A stretch of 64,000 nt of DNA. It comes from Oscillospiraceae bacterium (GTDB lineage Bacteria > Bacillota > Clostridia > Lachnospirales > Lachnospiraceae). The notes beneath the pieces were generated by a model. The model ran no database searches. It had not been told where the DNA came from and worked only from the letters and a program-made list of their open reading frames with translations. The translations under genes were made by a program, and so were the position numbers. Where the stretch lies: assembly GCA_021771715.1 (NCBI GenBank), contig JAETOO010000003.1, forward strand, positions 62,001 to 126,000, written 5' to 3'. Shown piece by piece: positions 26,939 to 35,472 of this stretch (within the stretch, counting starts at the first letter, position 1; each line of letters opens with the position of its first letter).

Positions 26939-29900
26939 CTACTCGTTTATCTTAAAATAGTAATCGATGAAATCCGTTCCTTCTATAGAAATATACGGCC
27001 CGTACAGGGGGATGTTGCAGCAGAGCGTCTTTCGCCGAGGCGGGAAGAAGAGTGTGTAGCCCTTTGGCGAGAGGATCGCCGGGCACCGCTTGCTGTCAGG
27101 TCCAAAGGAGATGTACAGCGCGGTGGACGGCCCGATGAGCTGCTGCCGCTTGTCTGTGCTGCCTCTGGCGACCAGCGTTTCCCCCTTCTTCCAGTCGAAG
27201 TACTCCCAGACGCGGTCCAGCCCGAGCTGCCTGGGCTCGCGGGCGCGCTCACAGAGCAGCAGCTCTTTGCGGCTGTTGAAGAAGGAGAGTGCCCCGGTCT
27301 TTTTATCCACGCGGATCAGGAGCTTCTCTGTCTCGAACTCGACCACGGAAGGATTCTCGCGCACCCGGTAGCGCACCTTGCGGCCGCCGGCCGCCTGGCC
27401 TGCTTGCGCCGCCTGCGCTTTGCCAGTCGCCTGGCCGGCCTGCGCCGCCTGTGTTTTGCCAGCCGTCTGGCCGGCCTGCGTTGCTTGAGCTTTGCCAGCC
27501 GCCTGGCCTGCTTGCGCCGCCTGCGTTTTGCCAGCCGCCTGAGCTTTGCCAATCGCCTTGTCTGCTTGCACTTTGCCTGCTGTTTGATTCTCCTGCATCT
27601 GTCCGAAATCTGTCAGGGCAGGCGGAAGCGTGACGGAGGACTGCCGCGAGAAGAAGATGCGGACGAGCCCTTCTGCGAGAATAATGACCCGCAGAGTGCC
27701 GTAGCTGCCGCGGAGACTGTAGAAGCTTCCCTCCTTCATGACAAAGCGCACGGAGCAGTCGATCCGGCTGTGGCCGATAGGGCGCAGGATGCTGCTATCA
27801 GGCATCGTCCCGAACTCCCCGGTTGGGGCGGACTCGCCGGAAATGAACGGCCGGGTGCGTTTCGTTGCCGCCGGGGAACTTTTCTGCGTCTGCCGGTAGG
27901 AATTGCCGGAGCCTGTGCTGGCCGCAGCTGCACCCTGGTGTGGATTCTGCCCCTGTTGGAGTTCTTGTGCCAGTCGCAGTTTCTGTTCCTGCTGGTGATC
28001 TTGTGCCAGCCGGGAATCCTGTGTCTGTCGCGATCCTCGTACCTGCCGGGAATCCTGTGTCTGCCACGATCCCTGTGCCAGCCGGGAATCCGGCCTTGCT
28101 TCCTGCCCCTGCCGAGCGACCGCAGCTGTCTCCGGTTTTTTCTCATTTACTCCCTGCGTCACGATCCTGCGTGGCCCGTAGAGTTCGCGCCGCTGCAACT
28201 CCAGCTCCCCTTCGCGCGCGAGCTCCAGCTGCAGCTCGCGGTTCGTCTTCTCTGTCTTTACAGGCAGGATGCGCTGCTTCGGGGCGGGCGGCTCGAGGAC
28301 GGCGTGATGTTTCCGGCCCTCCGGGACAGGCTCGGCGATCAGGGGCGTGAGCTCGCCCTGGTAGAGGACGGTCAGCTCGTGCAGCGCTCTGGTCGATGCG
28401 ACGTACAGCCGCTTTACGTATCCGTCCTTGGCCGGGTAGTGCTCGGCGGACGCGTCAAAGAGCAGCACGGCGTCAAATTCCAGTCCCTTCGTGGCCTCGA
28501 GCGGGAGCACCATGACACCGGCGCCGAATGCGAGCCGCTCATGGTCGGAGAGGAGCAGGGGAAGCCGCCCTCTCAGCCGGTCCGTGACGCGGTCTGCCTG
28601 ATCGGCATCGGAGCAGATGACGGCGATCGTCTCATAGCCGCTTTGCTGCCACGCTGTCACGACGGCTGCCGTCTCCTCGACCAGGGCGTCGAAATCCGGA
28701 CATGCTCTGACAGAGACCTCGTTTCCGTGGCGGATGATCGGGTCGACCGGGTAGATCTGGAAGCTGCCGTGGTACAGGATATCGGTGGCAAACCGCGAGA
28801 TCTCGATTGTGTTCCGGTAGCTCTTGCGCAGCAGTCCGAAATAGTCAAATTCGCCGGGCAGCAGCAGGCTGCGCAGCTCGGCCCAGTCGTTGAGGCCGTA
28901 GTCGAGGGAGATATTCTGTGAGACATCGCCCATGACCGTGTACGTGCACTTGCTCAGACAGCAAACCAGCGAGGCGTACACCATCATGCCGAAGTCCTGC
29001 GCCTCATCAATGACGACATGTCCGGCCTCGCGGATCGTCTCAGATTCCTTGATGCACTTGTAGAGGTAGGCCAGCGCGGCGAGATCGTACACGTCAAAGC
29101 AGCCGTCCGGCAGGTCCACCGGATGTCCGGCGTTGCGCTGCTCCTTGAGGAAATCGTCGTACAGAGCGACGACAGAGCCCTTCCACTCGCGCCTGCCGAA
29201 GTGGATCTTGCAGCGCCGCAGCAGCCGCTTTTGCTCCTCCGGCGGATAAGAAAAATATTTTCCGCTGATTTCATTTTCGAGCCGCACCGTCAGAAGCTCC
29301 GTCAGCCTGCCAATCTTGTCGGCGCGTGAGAGGGAGCGGTTCTGCCGCAGGATCGCCTCGATCTCCTCGTTGGTCATGAGCAGCGCGCCCGTGGCCTCGA
29401 GGCGGACCTCCCCGCGCGGGATGAGCTCCCACTGCAGGCGCTCGGAGAACGCTTCCAGGTCGCGGAACCAGGCCAAGGTCCCCTTGACGGGCGGCGTGAC
29501 GCCCTTCACAACGGGCCTGATTGTGTACCGCGGATCCCAGTCCTCGTAGAGCAGCCGGATGAACAGCTGTTCCATCGTCATCTGGGAGACGCCGTAGACG
29601 CCAAGCTCCGGCAGCACGCCTGTGATGTAGTCGAGCAGGATCTGGTTGCTTCCGATGATGTAGAAATCCTCGGGTGCAAATTCCTTCTCGTAATTGTACA
29701 GGATGTAGGAAATCCGGTGCATCGCAACTGTCGTCTTTCCGGAGCCCGCGGCGCCCTGCACGATCAGGTTGTGCTGGGGCTTCCTGCGGATGATCTCATT
29801 CTGCTCCTTCTGGATGGTCGCGATGATCTCGTTCAGGACAGTGCTTTTGTTTTTCGAGAGGTACTTCGTCAGCAGCTCGTCGTTCGCGACGACATCCGAG

Positions 29901-30403
29901 TCGTAGAAAGCCTTCAGGGTGTCCTGCTCGATCTCGTACGTGCGCTTGCGCAGCAGGCTGATCTCGAAATGCCCCTCCCCCTTGACCTGGTAAGAGACGT
30001 CGCCGAGCCCGGACTCGTAGTAGACGCTGGCGATCGGAGCCCTCCAGTCTATGACCTCCGGGTGGAGCGGGTCGTCCGCGATGACGGAGCGGCCGATGTA
30101 GTAGGACTCTGCCTCTTTGCTGTCCTTGCTCTGGAAATCAATGCGCCCGAAATACGGCTTCTTCCTCGCCTGGTCGGCCCTGCGCACCTCCAGATTCACC
30201 TGCCGGTACATCGAATCGGTGTTGTGCCAGAGCGCCATCGCCTCCTTGTCCTCCTCGTCGAAGATCTCGAGCATTTCGTGGAGCTCATCTGCGAGCGCCT
30301 GCACGCTTCGCTTTGCTTCGTCGAGCCTGTTCTGCGCGACGGTGATCGTCCGCCGCAGTTTTTGTTCCTCCGCTTTTTGTGTAATTCCAGGTAGCTTTTG
30401 CAT
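26939..30403 (-). CDS. HelD-like UvrD/Rep-type helicase fused to a GH31 N-terminal-like domain
   Basis: 1154 residues. Residues 1-690 match HelD-type superfamily 1 ATPases: an N-terminal coiled coil (about 1-85), Walker A GAAGSGKTT (217-225), Walker B VIDEAQD (464-470), MGDVSQNIS (491-499), EATKGLEFD (636-644) and LYVASTRAL (666-674). HelD proteins strip stalled RNA polymerase from DNA. Residues 750-850 are a Gln/Ser-rich linker with degenerate repeats. Residues 870-935 and 1008-1154 resemble the N-terminal beta-sandwich of family 31 glycosidases: VDKKTGALSFF, the RVWEYFDW stretch, SPKGYTLFFPP and the closing FIDYYF. The catalytic barrel that should follow is absent. A 12-residue repeat (936-1007) splits the sandwich. 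The start at 30403 follows GGAAGG; extension to 30439 is less likely. What the sugar-binding-like part does is unknown. Confidence 0.82.
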   Translation of the reverse strand: MQKLPGITQKAEEQKLRRTITVAQNRLDEAKRSVQALADELHEMLEIFDEEDKEAMALWHNTDSMYRQVNLEVRRADQARKKPYFGRIDFQSKDSKEAESYYIGRSVIADDPLHPEVIDWRAPIASVYYESGLGDVSYQVKGEGHFEISLLRKRTYEIEQDTLKAFYDSDVVANDELLTKYLSKNKSTVLNEIIATIQKEQNEIIRRKPQHNLIVQGAAGSGKTTVAMHRISYILYNYEKEFAPEDFYIIGSNQILLDYITGVLPELGVYGVSQMTMEQLFIRLLYEDWDPRYTIRPVVKGVTPPVKGTLAWFRDLEAFSERLQWELIPRGEVRLEATGALLMTNEEIEAILRQNRSLSRADKIGRLTELLTVRLENEISGKYFSYPPEEQKRLLRRCKIHFGRREWKGSVVALYDDFLKEQRNAGHPVDLPDGCFDVYDLAALAYLYKCIKESETIREAGHVVIDEAQDFGMMVYASLVCCLSKCTYTVMGDVSQNISLDYGLNDWAELRSLLLPGEFDYFGLLRKSYRNTIEISRFATDILYHGSFQIYPVDPIIRHGNEVSVRACPDFDALVEETAAVVTAWQQSGYETIAVICSDADQADRVTDRLRGRLPLLLSDHERLAFGAGVMVLPLEATKGLEFDAVLLFDASAEHYPAKDGYVKRLYVASTRALHELTVLYQGELTPLIAEPVPEGRKHHAVLEPPAPKQRILPVKTEKTNRELQLELAREGELELQRRELYGPRRIVTQGVNEKKPETAAVARQGQEARPDSRLAQGSWQTQDSRQVRGSRQTQDSRLAQDHQQEQKLRLAQELQQGQNPHQGAAAASTGSGNSYRQTQKSSPAATKRTRPFISGESAPTGEFGTMPDSSILRPIGHSRIDCSVRFVMKEGSFYSLRGSYGTLRVIILAEGLVRIFFSRQSSVTLPPALTDFGQMQENQTAGKVQADKAIGKAQAAGKTQAAQAGQAAGKAQATQAGQTAGKTQAAQAGQATGKAQAAQAGQAAGGRKVRYRVRENPSVVEFETEKLLIRVDKKTGALSFFNSRKELLLCERAREPRQLGLDRVWEYFDWKKGETLVARGSTDKRQQLIGPSTALYISFGPDSKRCPAILSPKGYTLFFPPRRKTLCCNIPLYGPYISIEGTDFIDYYFKINE
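27389..27560 (-). repeat. 36-bp tandem repeat inside the helicase fusion gene
   Basis: About four copies of a 36-bp unit encode 12-residue peptides of the type AAGKTQAAQAGQ (residues about 956-1005), with degenerate copies before them. They interrupt the glycosidase-like domain. Confidence 0.8.
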
Positions 30404-30488
30404 GATCCTTCCTTTCGTATGTCTGTTGGAAGTGCCCAAAGGTAACGGCAGAAGGCACTTTGCGTGTCACACCTGAGAGGTAACCTGT

Positions 30489-30497
30489 AGTATAGCA
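30489..30497 (-). promoter_or_regulatory. Extended -10 promoter of the helicase fusion gene
   Basis: Reverse strand TGC then TATACT (30489-30494); the -35 region is weak. A small AAGTGCC/GGGCACT hairpin lies between it and the gene. Confidence 0.45.
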
Positions 30498-30552
30498 CAA
30501 CGATTGCGCGAAGGGAAGCGGTGTTTGCGGCAGATATTCAGTTTTTTCGTTT

Positions 30553-30648
30553 TTACTTTTTTGTCTTTCGATAGTTCCGGAATCGCTTATTGCGGGCGGG
30601 GATCCCCACACCGAGCAGGAGAACCACCGCTAAAATCGTGAAATCCAT
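30553..30648 (-). CDS. 31-residue single-pass membrane peptide in the ABC operon
   Basis: The frame starts ten bases after the permease stop, behind GGTGAGGTGT, and ends at TAA. It reads as a hydrophobic segment (FTILAVVLLLGVGIP) followed by a strongly basic tail (RNKRFRNYRKTKK). That composition, the close spacing and the ribosome site favour a real small membrane protein over chance. Its role is unknown; it could assist the transporter. Confidence 0.55.
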   Translation of the reverse strand: MDFTILAVVLLLGVGIPARNKRFRNYRKTKK

Positions 30649-30658
30649 ACACCTCACC

Positions 30659-31306
30659 TCACAGTTCTTTGCTCTGCATGATCCGGATGGAGCAGCAGAT
30701 CGACACAGCGTACATACCAACGACAAGCGCGGTCACCAGCGCGACCAGCAGCACCGGCGAACCCGCAATCGCGGCCACAAGGGGATTGCCCGCGGGCATC
30801 TTTGGCAGAAGGAGCAGGGTTGCCAGGAATCCCGCAACGGGGATATACAGAAATACGCGGCCTTTGATGGAGCCGTATTTATAGTATCCGGGGATTTGAA
30901 ACACCGTGTAGAGCGCAAACAGGAACAGTCCCCCGACAGCCGCGCCGCCGAGATCGGCTGCTGTGACCGTCTCGCCCATTGCCCGCAGCACAAGCGGCTG
31001 GGCGATAAGAGAAACCGTCAGGGCGAGCGCCCCAAGGGCAAGGACAAAGAGATACCGGCCAGTCACCAGCTCCCATTTCCGTACCGGCAGAATCCCGTAC
31101 AGACGCTCCATGCCATTCTTTTCCGTCACAGAGAAGGGGTAGCCCGTTGTCATGGCGATAAAGCACATGGCGAAGGAAACTCCCGTCGGCAAGGAGCGGT
31201 TGATCGCCGCGAAAGCGATCGGAAGAAGCATGGTAAAGCAAATGACTCTGGCATACGGCTTTACGAGCGAGCCGTCCAGTTTGGCTGCCTTCCATATATT
31301 ACGCAT
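30659..31306 (-). CDS. ABC-2 type transporter permease
   Basis: About 215 residues with six hydrophobic segments and no ATPase motif, as expected for an ABC-2 membrane subunit. The start ATG at 31306 overlaps the ATPase gene by eight bases behind GGGGGAGG; an upstream extension to 31348 would lie inside the ATPase gene. Position 3 in a GntR-ATPase-permease operon resembles YtrA/BcrA-type systems that respond to wall-active peptides. The exported substrate is unknown. Confidence 0.8.
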   Translation of the reverse strand: MRNIWKAAKLDGSLVKPYARVICFTMLLPIAFAAINRSLPTGVSFAMCFIAMTTGYPFSVTEKNGMERLYGILPVRKWELVTGRYLFVLALGALALTVSLIAQPLVLRAMGETVTAADLGGAAVGGLFLFALYTVFQIPGYYKYGSIKGRVFLYIPVAGFLATLLLLPKMPAGNPLVAAIAGSPVLLVALVTALVVGMYAVSICCSIRIMQSKEL

Positions 31307-32159
31307 AATCCTCCCCCTTTCTGCTCGTGAACACGAGGATTTCGTCAATGGTCGCCGGTTCTATGCTCAGGGCAGAAAAAGCGCCGGTATCCTCCGTTTT
31401 TACGAGCGCCTCAAAGCCTGTGGGGAATGTGCGGACACGGACTGCCTTCGCGCGCAGATCGGCGGAGAGCTCCTCGGTCCCGCCCTTGACGATGCGGAAC
31501 AGATCGACGAACTCGTCTTTGCTGCCGCTGAAAAACAGCTCCCCATAGCTGAGATAGGTGATATAGTCGGCGGCGCGCTCCAGGTCCGCGGTAATGTGGG
31601 TGGAGAACAGAACACTGTGTTCTCCGTCCTCGATATACTCCGAGAGAATCTGCAGAAGCTCGTCTCTGGAGACCGGGTCGAGGCCGCTGGTGGGCTCGTC
31701 CAGGATCAGCAGCTTTGCATCGTAAGAGAACGCACAGGCCAGCATCAGCTTCATCTGCATTCCCTTCGAGAGCTCCTTCACTTTCCTGGCCGGGGCAATC
31801 TGAAACGTTTGCAGCAGCCCGGCGAACCGCTTCGAATCCCAGCCCGGATAGAAGACGGAGATGGCTTGCTCGACCTGCGCGACCTGCCAGTCCTCACTGA
31901 AATAGTTGGTGTCGAACACGACCCCGAGCGCAGCCTTTGCTTTCTGCTCGTCGGCGATATTGTCCAGCCCCAGGATCCTGATTTCGCCGCTGTCGCGCGC
32001 CAGCATATTCAGAATGAGCTTGATGGTCGTTGTCTTGCCGGAGCCGTTCGGACCGATCAGCCCCATGATATAGCCCTTCGGCAGAGTGAAGCTGATATCG
32101 CAAAGCCGGAAACGGCCGAAAGATTTCGACAGATTTTTTACCTCTAAATAGTCAGTCAT
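31299..32159 (-). CDS. ABC transporter ATP-binding protein (BcrA/YtrB type)
   Basis: 286 residues. Walker A GPNGSGKTT (about 38-46), the signature LSKGMQMKL (about 134-142), Walker B LLILDEP (about 152-158) and the switch histidine in LFSTH are all intact. The C-terminal ~70 residues are the accessory region seen in drug and peptide exporters of the BcrA class. It overlaps its regulator gene by eight bases and the permease by eight bases, so the three are translated together. Confidence 0.92.
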   Translation of the reverse strand: MTDYLEVKNLSKSFGRFRLCDISFTLPKGYIMGLIGPNGSGKTTTIKLILNMLARDSGEIRILGLDNIADEQKAKAALGVVFDTNYFSEDWQVAQVEQAISVFYPGWDSKRFAGLLQTFQIAPARKVKELSKGMQMKLMLACAFSYDAKLLILDEPTSGLDPVSRDELLQILSEYIEDGEHSVLFSTHITADLERAADYITYLSYGELFFSGSKDEFVDLFRIVKGGTEELSADLRAKAVRVRTFPTGFEALVKTEDTGAFSALSIEPATIDEILVFTSRKGEDYA

Positions 32160-32535
32160 CTGTGTTTACCTCCAATAAAAGATCGAAGAGCTGCTGCAGC
32201 TCCTCCCTCGACAGGTTCGCAATTCTTGCCGCCTTTATCGCCTCTGCCAGGCTGGCCTCCACTTTGCGGATCAGCTGCTCCCTCATGAGCTCTGAGCTGC
32301 TCCCCAGCACAAAGCACCCCCGCCCCTGGACATTCCTGACAAACCCTTCCTGCTCCAGCTCCGTGTAGGCCCGTGTGACCGTCAGGACACTGATTTTCAA
32401 ATCCTTTGCCAGTGTCCGCAGGGAAGGAAGGGCTTCCTCCTCTTTCAATTCTCCCGACAGGATGGCTGCCTTGACCTGCCGCTTAATCTGCTCGTAGATG
32501 GGGATGCCCGATACGTTTGAGAGGATCAGTTTCAA
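32152..32535 (-). CDS. GntR-family regulator, YtrA subfamily
   Basis: 127 residues: a winged helix domain (about 8-75, with LPSLRTLAKDLKISVLTVTR as the recognition segment) and only a short C-terminal dimerisation tail, which defines the YtrA group. Such regulators repress their own ABC operon. The start is TTG at 32535, eight bases after AAGGAGG. The 10-bp inverted repeat at 32551-32587 overlaps the promoter and is the likely operator. Confidence 0.9.
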   Translation of the reverse strand: MKLILSNVSGIPIYEQIKRQVKAAILSGELKEEEALPSLRTLAKDLKISVLTVTRAYTELEQEGFVRNVQGRGCFVLGSSSELMREQLIRKVEASLAEAIKAARIANLSREELQQLFDLLLEVNTDD

Positions 32536-32550
32536 TCGCGCTCACCTCCT

Positions 32551-32587
32551 TACTGTTATAAGTGTTATGTTTATATATATAACAGTA
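32551..32587. promoter_or_regulatory. Inverted-repeat operator of the GntR-ABC operon
   Basis: TACTGTTATA (32551-32560) and TATAACAGTA (32578-32587) are perfect inverted arms 17 bases apart; the distal arm overlaps the -10 box. Confidence 0.75.
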
Positions 32588-32612
32588 TGGCGCACAGCCA
32601 AGAAGATGTCAA
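32584..32612 (-). promoter_or_regulatory. Promoter of the GntR-ABC operon
   Basis: Reverse strand TTGACA (32607-32612), 17 bases, CATACT (32584-32589). Confidence 0.7.
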
Positions 32613-32811
32613 TACTTTTCAAAAAAATTAATGATGATATCCTGCAGGCAGCGCATTCTGTTTGAAACTGCAGCCAAAACATTCTGTGCGAAATAATTTG
32701 CACGTCAGGATGTGTGATAATTCGACGAGGGTCGGCACCGGTTCGGCAGAACGGAGGGGGAAAATCGGGGAAATGGGTGGAATGTGTCGATGAGTTTCCG
32801 TGCCTAACCTA
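32613..32811. other. Intergenic stretch between the GntR operon and ychF
   Basis: Nothing recognised between the two promoters. Confidence 0.4.
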
Positions 32812-32840
32812 TTGTGAAATGTCAATTTATGTGTTAAACT
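32812..32840 (+). promoter_or_regulatory. Promoter of ychF
   Basis: TTGTGA (32812-32817), 17 bases, TAAACT (32835-32840); the leader would be about 140 bases. Confidence 0.5.
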
Positions 32841-32987
32841 GTGACTTGCTGAGATAAAAGGTTGAAAGACCTGTGAAAATACGAAGGAATGTAGAATCGC
32901 GTTTTTTTCTGCGGATCATGCGCGGTTCAAAAGCACAGAGGAGCGGCAGGTGCCGCATAAAATACAGGGAAATGGAGAGGAACGAAC

Positions 32988-34085
32988 ATGAAGCTTGGTA
33001 TTGTAGGGCTGCCGAATGTCGGCAAAAGTACATTATTTAATTCTCTGACAAAAGCAGGGGCGGAGTCGGCCAACTATCCGTTCTGCACGATTGACCCGAA
33101 TGTGGGCGTCGTGACGGTGCCGGATGAGCGGCTGAAGCTGCTCGCCGATCTGTATCATTCGGCGAAGGTCACCCCGGCGGTGATCGAGTTTGTGGACATC
33201 GCCGGACTCGTGAAGGGAGCGTCGAAGGGAGAGGGCCTGGGCAATCAGTTCCTGGCGAATATCCGTGAGGTCGACGCGATCGTGCACGTCGTGCGCTGCT
33301 TTGAGGATACCAATGTGATTCATGTGGACGGCTCGGTGGATCCGGTCCGCGATATCGAGACGATCAACCTCGAGCTGATCTTCTCCGACCTGGAGGTGCT
33401 CGAGCGCCGCATCGCGAAGACGGCGCGCGGGGCGAAGAACGACAAGAAGCTTGCGAAGGAGTACGCGCTCCAGCAGGCGCTGAAGGCACATCTGGAGGAA
33501 GGCAAACTGGCGATTACCTACGAGACAGAGGATGAGGACGAGCTGGCATGGCTCGCGGAGTACAACCTGCTCACCGCAAAGCCGGTGATTTTTGCGGCGA
33601 ACGTGGCAGAGGATGACCTGGCAGACGACGGTGCGTCAAATGAGTACGTAAGAAGTGTGCGGGAATATGCAAAAGAGACTGCAAGCGAGGTCTTCGCGAT
33701 CTGCGCGAAGATCGAGGAGGAGATCTCCGAGCTTGAGGAAGACGAAAAACAGATGTTTCTTGAGGATCTCGGATTGAAAGAGTCCGGATTGGAGAAACTG
33801 ATAAAGGCCAGCTACAGCCTGCTGGGCCTTCTGAGCTACCTGACCGCGGGCGAGACGGAGACGCGCGCCTGGACGATCCGGAAGGGGACGAAGGCTCCGC
33901 AGGCGGCAGGCAAGATCCACTCAGACTTCGAGCGCGGCTTCATCCGCGCGGAGGTCGTCAATTATCAGGATCTGCTCGACTGCGCGTCGTACACGGTTGC
34001 GAAGGAAAAAGGGCTGGTGCGGCTCGAGGGAAAGGATTACGTGGTCAAGGACGGCGATGTGATTCTGTTCCGCTTTAATGTGTGA
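32988..34085 (+). CDS. ychF: Ribosome-binding ATPase YchF (Obg-like)
   Basis: 365 residues, the usual length. The P-loop GLPNVGKST (6-14) and the switch stretch NYPFCTIDPNVGVV are diagnostic. The G4 position reads NVAED instead of NKxD, the change that gives this Obg-family member ATP preference. A helical hairpin and a C-terminal TGS-like domain follow. YchF binds ribosomes and affects stress responses and start-codon choice. The lgt ribosome site follows directly. Confidence 0.96.
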   Translation: MKLGIVGLPNVGKSTLFNSLTKAGAESANYPFCTIDPNVGVVTVPDERLKLLADLYHSAKVTPAVIEFVDIAGLVKGASKGEGLGNQFLANIREVDAIVHVVRCFEDTNVIHVDGSVDPVRDIETINLELIFSDLEVLERRIAKTARGAKNDKKLAKEYALQQALKAHLEEGKLAITYETEDEDELAWLAEYNLLTAKPVIFAANVAEDDLADDGASNEYVRSVREYAKETASEVFAICAKIEEEISELEEDEKQMFLEDLGLKESGLEKLIKASYSLLGLLSYLTAGETETRAWTIRKGTKAPQAAGKIHSDFERGFIRAEVVNYQDLLDCASYTVAKEKGLVRLEGKDYVVKDGDVILFRFNV

Positions 34086-34134
34086 CGCAGCGGCTGAACC
34101 GGACAGAGATTGTTACGTATGGAGGCATGGATTG

Positions 34135-35043
34135 GTGAATGGCACAATTCGATTTCCGCATCTGGGGATTACACTTGACCATGTGATCAAGTCGGTTTCA
34201 ATCGGAGGCTTTGAGATTGCCTGCTACGGCATGGTGCTTGCCGCGGCGATGGTGACGGGACTGCTGCTGGCCATGCGGGTGGCGGAGCGGACCGGGCAGA
34301 AGAGCGACGATTACTTTGATCTGGGGATCATAGCCATTCTGGTGTCTGTCCTCTGTGCCAGAGCTTACTATGTAGTGTTTTCGTGGGATTACTATGGAAA
34401 GCATCCCGCGGAAATCCTAAATATAAGAGAAGGCGGACTTGCCATCTACGGGGGTGTCATCGGAGGCATCCTGACCGTGGCAGTGTTCTGCAAAATACGA
34501 AAGATAAAATACCGCAAGGCCCTTGACACGGCCGCGCTGGGGCTCGTATGGGGCCAGGCTGTGGGCAGATGGGGGAACTTTTTCAACAGGGAGGCGTTCG
34601 GAGGCTACACCGACGGGCTGTTTGCCATGCAGCTGCCCGTGCCGGACGTGCGCTCCCATGAGATCACAGAGGAGATGTGGGAGCACGTCCGCACAATCGG
34701 CGGCGTCGACTACATCCAGGTACATCCGACCTTCCTCTATGAATCCGTCTGGAACCTGGGCGTGCTCGCCGTGCTGCTGTACCTGACCTTCAGGGCAAAG
34801 AGGCGATATGACGGAAAGGTATTTCTGTCCTATCTGCTGCTGTACGGGATCGGACGCTTCTGGATCGAGGGGCTGCGCACAGACCAGCTCCTGATCCCGG
34901 GAACCACACTCCCCGTCTCCCAGATTCTCTCATGTGTGATTGCTGTGTTTGCGGGAATACTGTTAATCGTAAACCATTGGAGAAAAAGCACTATGGAAAA
35001 GGGGCCGGATGGATCTGCCCCCGGAAAGGACAAAGGACTATGA
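34135..35043 (+). CDS. lgt: Prolipoprotein diacylglyceryl transferase
   Basis: About 302 residues with seven membrane segments. It transfers diacylglycerol from phosphatidylglycerol to the lipobox cysteine of prelipoproteins. The family signature GRWGNFFNREAFG and the conserved YGGVIGG stretch are present. GTG at 34135 is chosen because GGAGG (34121-34125) is nine bases upstream; TTG at 34132 is also possible. The frame is open back into the end of ychF. The stop overlaps the next start (ATGA). Confidence 0.94.
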   Translation: MNGTIRFPHLGITLDHVIKSVSIGGFEIACYGMVLAAAMVTGLLLAMRVAERTGQKSDDYFDLGIIAILVSVLCARAYYVVFSWDYYGKHPAEILNIREGGLAIYGGVIGGILTVAVFCKIRKIKYRKALDTAALGLVWGQAVGRWGNFFNREAFGGYTDGLFAMQLPVPDVRSHEITEEMWEHVRTIGGVDYIQVHPTFLYESVWNLGVLAVLLYLTFRAKRRYDGKVFLSYLLLYGIGRFWIEGLRTDQLLIPGTTLPVSQILSCVIAVFAGILLIVNHWRKSTMEKGPDGSAPGKDKGL

Positions 35044-35186
35044 AGCAAAAAGAACTGCTGAGAAGCCAGATTGAGGAGGAGCGCAGGAAGCTCGACGATA
35101 TGCTCGCGTGCGGGACCACGGTTGAGGAGGCATACGGGCAGAGCCTGGTGGTGGATACGCTGATTGAGCAGTATATGGAGCTGTAG
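35040..35186 (+). CDS. Spo0E-like sporulation regulatory peptide
   Basis: 48 residues: an N-terminal helix, a short turn and a C-terminal stretch GQSLVVDTLIEQY that fits the SxxLDxLIxxY signature of Spo0E-like aspartyl phosphatases, which dephosphorylate Spo0A-P and delay sporulation. The hydrophobic residue and aspartate order is one position shifted from the strict pattern (SLVVD). The start overlaps the lgt stop by four bases (ATGA). Function is inferred from the motif and length. Confidence 0.75.
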   Translation: MKQKELLRSQIEEERRKLDDMLACGTTVEEAYGQSLVVDTLIEQYMEL

Positions 35187-35267
35187 GGCGGTCGAAGATA
35201 GATCTCTATGTGGGATGCCAGATCGGTATAACGAAACGAAGCATTAAAAAATAGAAGGAGTGGGGAG

Positions 35268-35295
35268 ATGTGGGAGAACTCACCACAGATCTCCG
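35268..35295 (+). other. Hairpin upstream of the Spo0E-gene terminator
   Basis: GGAGAT and ATCTCC pair around an inner TGG/CCA pairing. Role unknown. Confidence 0.3.
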
Positions 35296-35313
35296 CCGAA
35301 AAATGGAAAACAC

Positions 35314-35357
35314 GGCACAGAACATGCAGAAAGACATGCTCTGTGCCCTATTTTTTT
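35314..35357 (+). terminator. Intrinsic terminator of the ychF-lgt-spo0E-like run
   Basis: GGCACAG (35314-35320) pairs with CTGTGCC (35341-35347), extended inwards by CATG/CATG, followed by CTATTTTTTT. Confidence 0.9.
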
Positions 35358-35472
35358 GAGAAAAGTGGTTGCTCCTTTCTATCCATCTCTGACCCCACTC
35401 CACTTTGCCGTCTATGCTACCACCACCTTCCCCCACCATAAACACCGCGCACCCTTCCGCAAACCACAGCCA

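Noticed and set aside
26924-28921. A 665-codon forward frame opposite the helicase fusion
   Set aside because: Its Leu/Cys/Arg repeats mirror the linker repeats of the helicase gene, whose helicase motifs fix the true strand.
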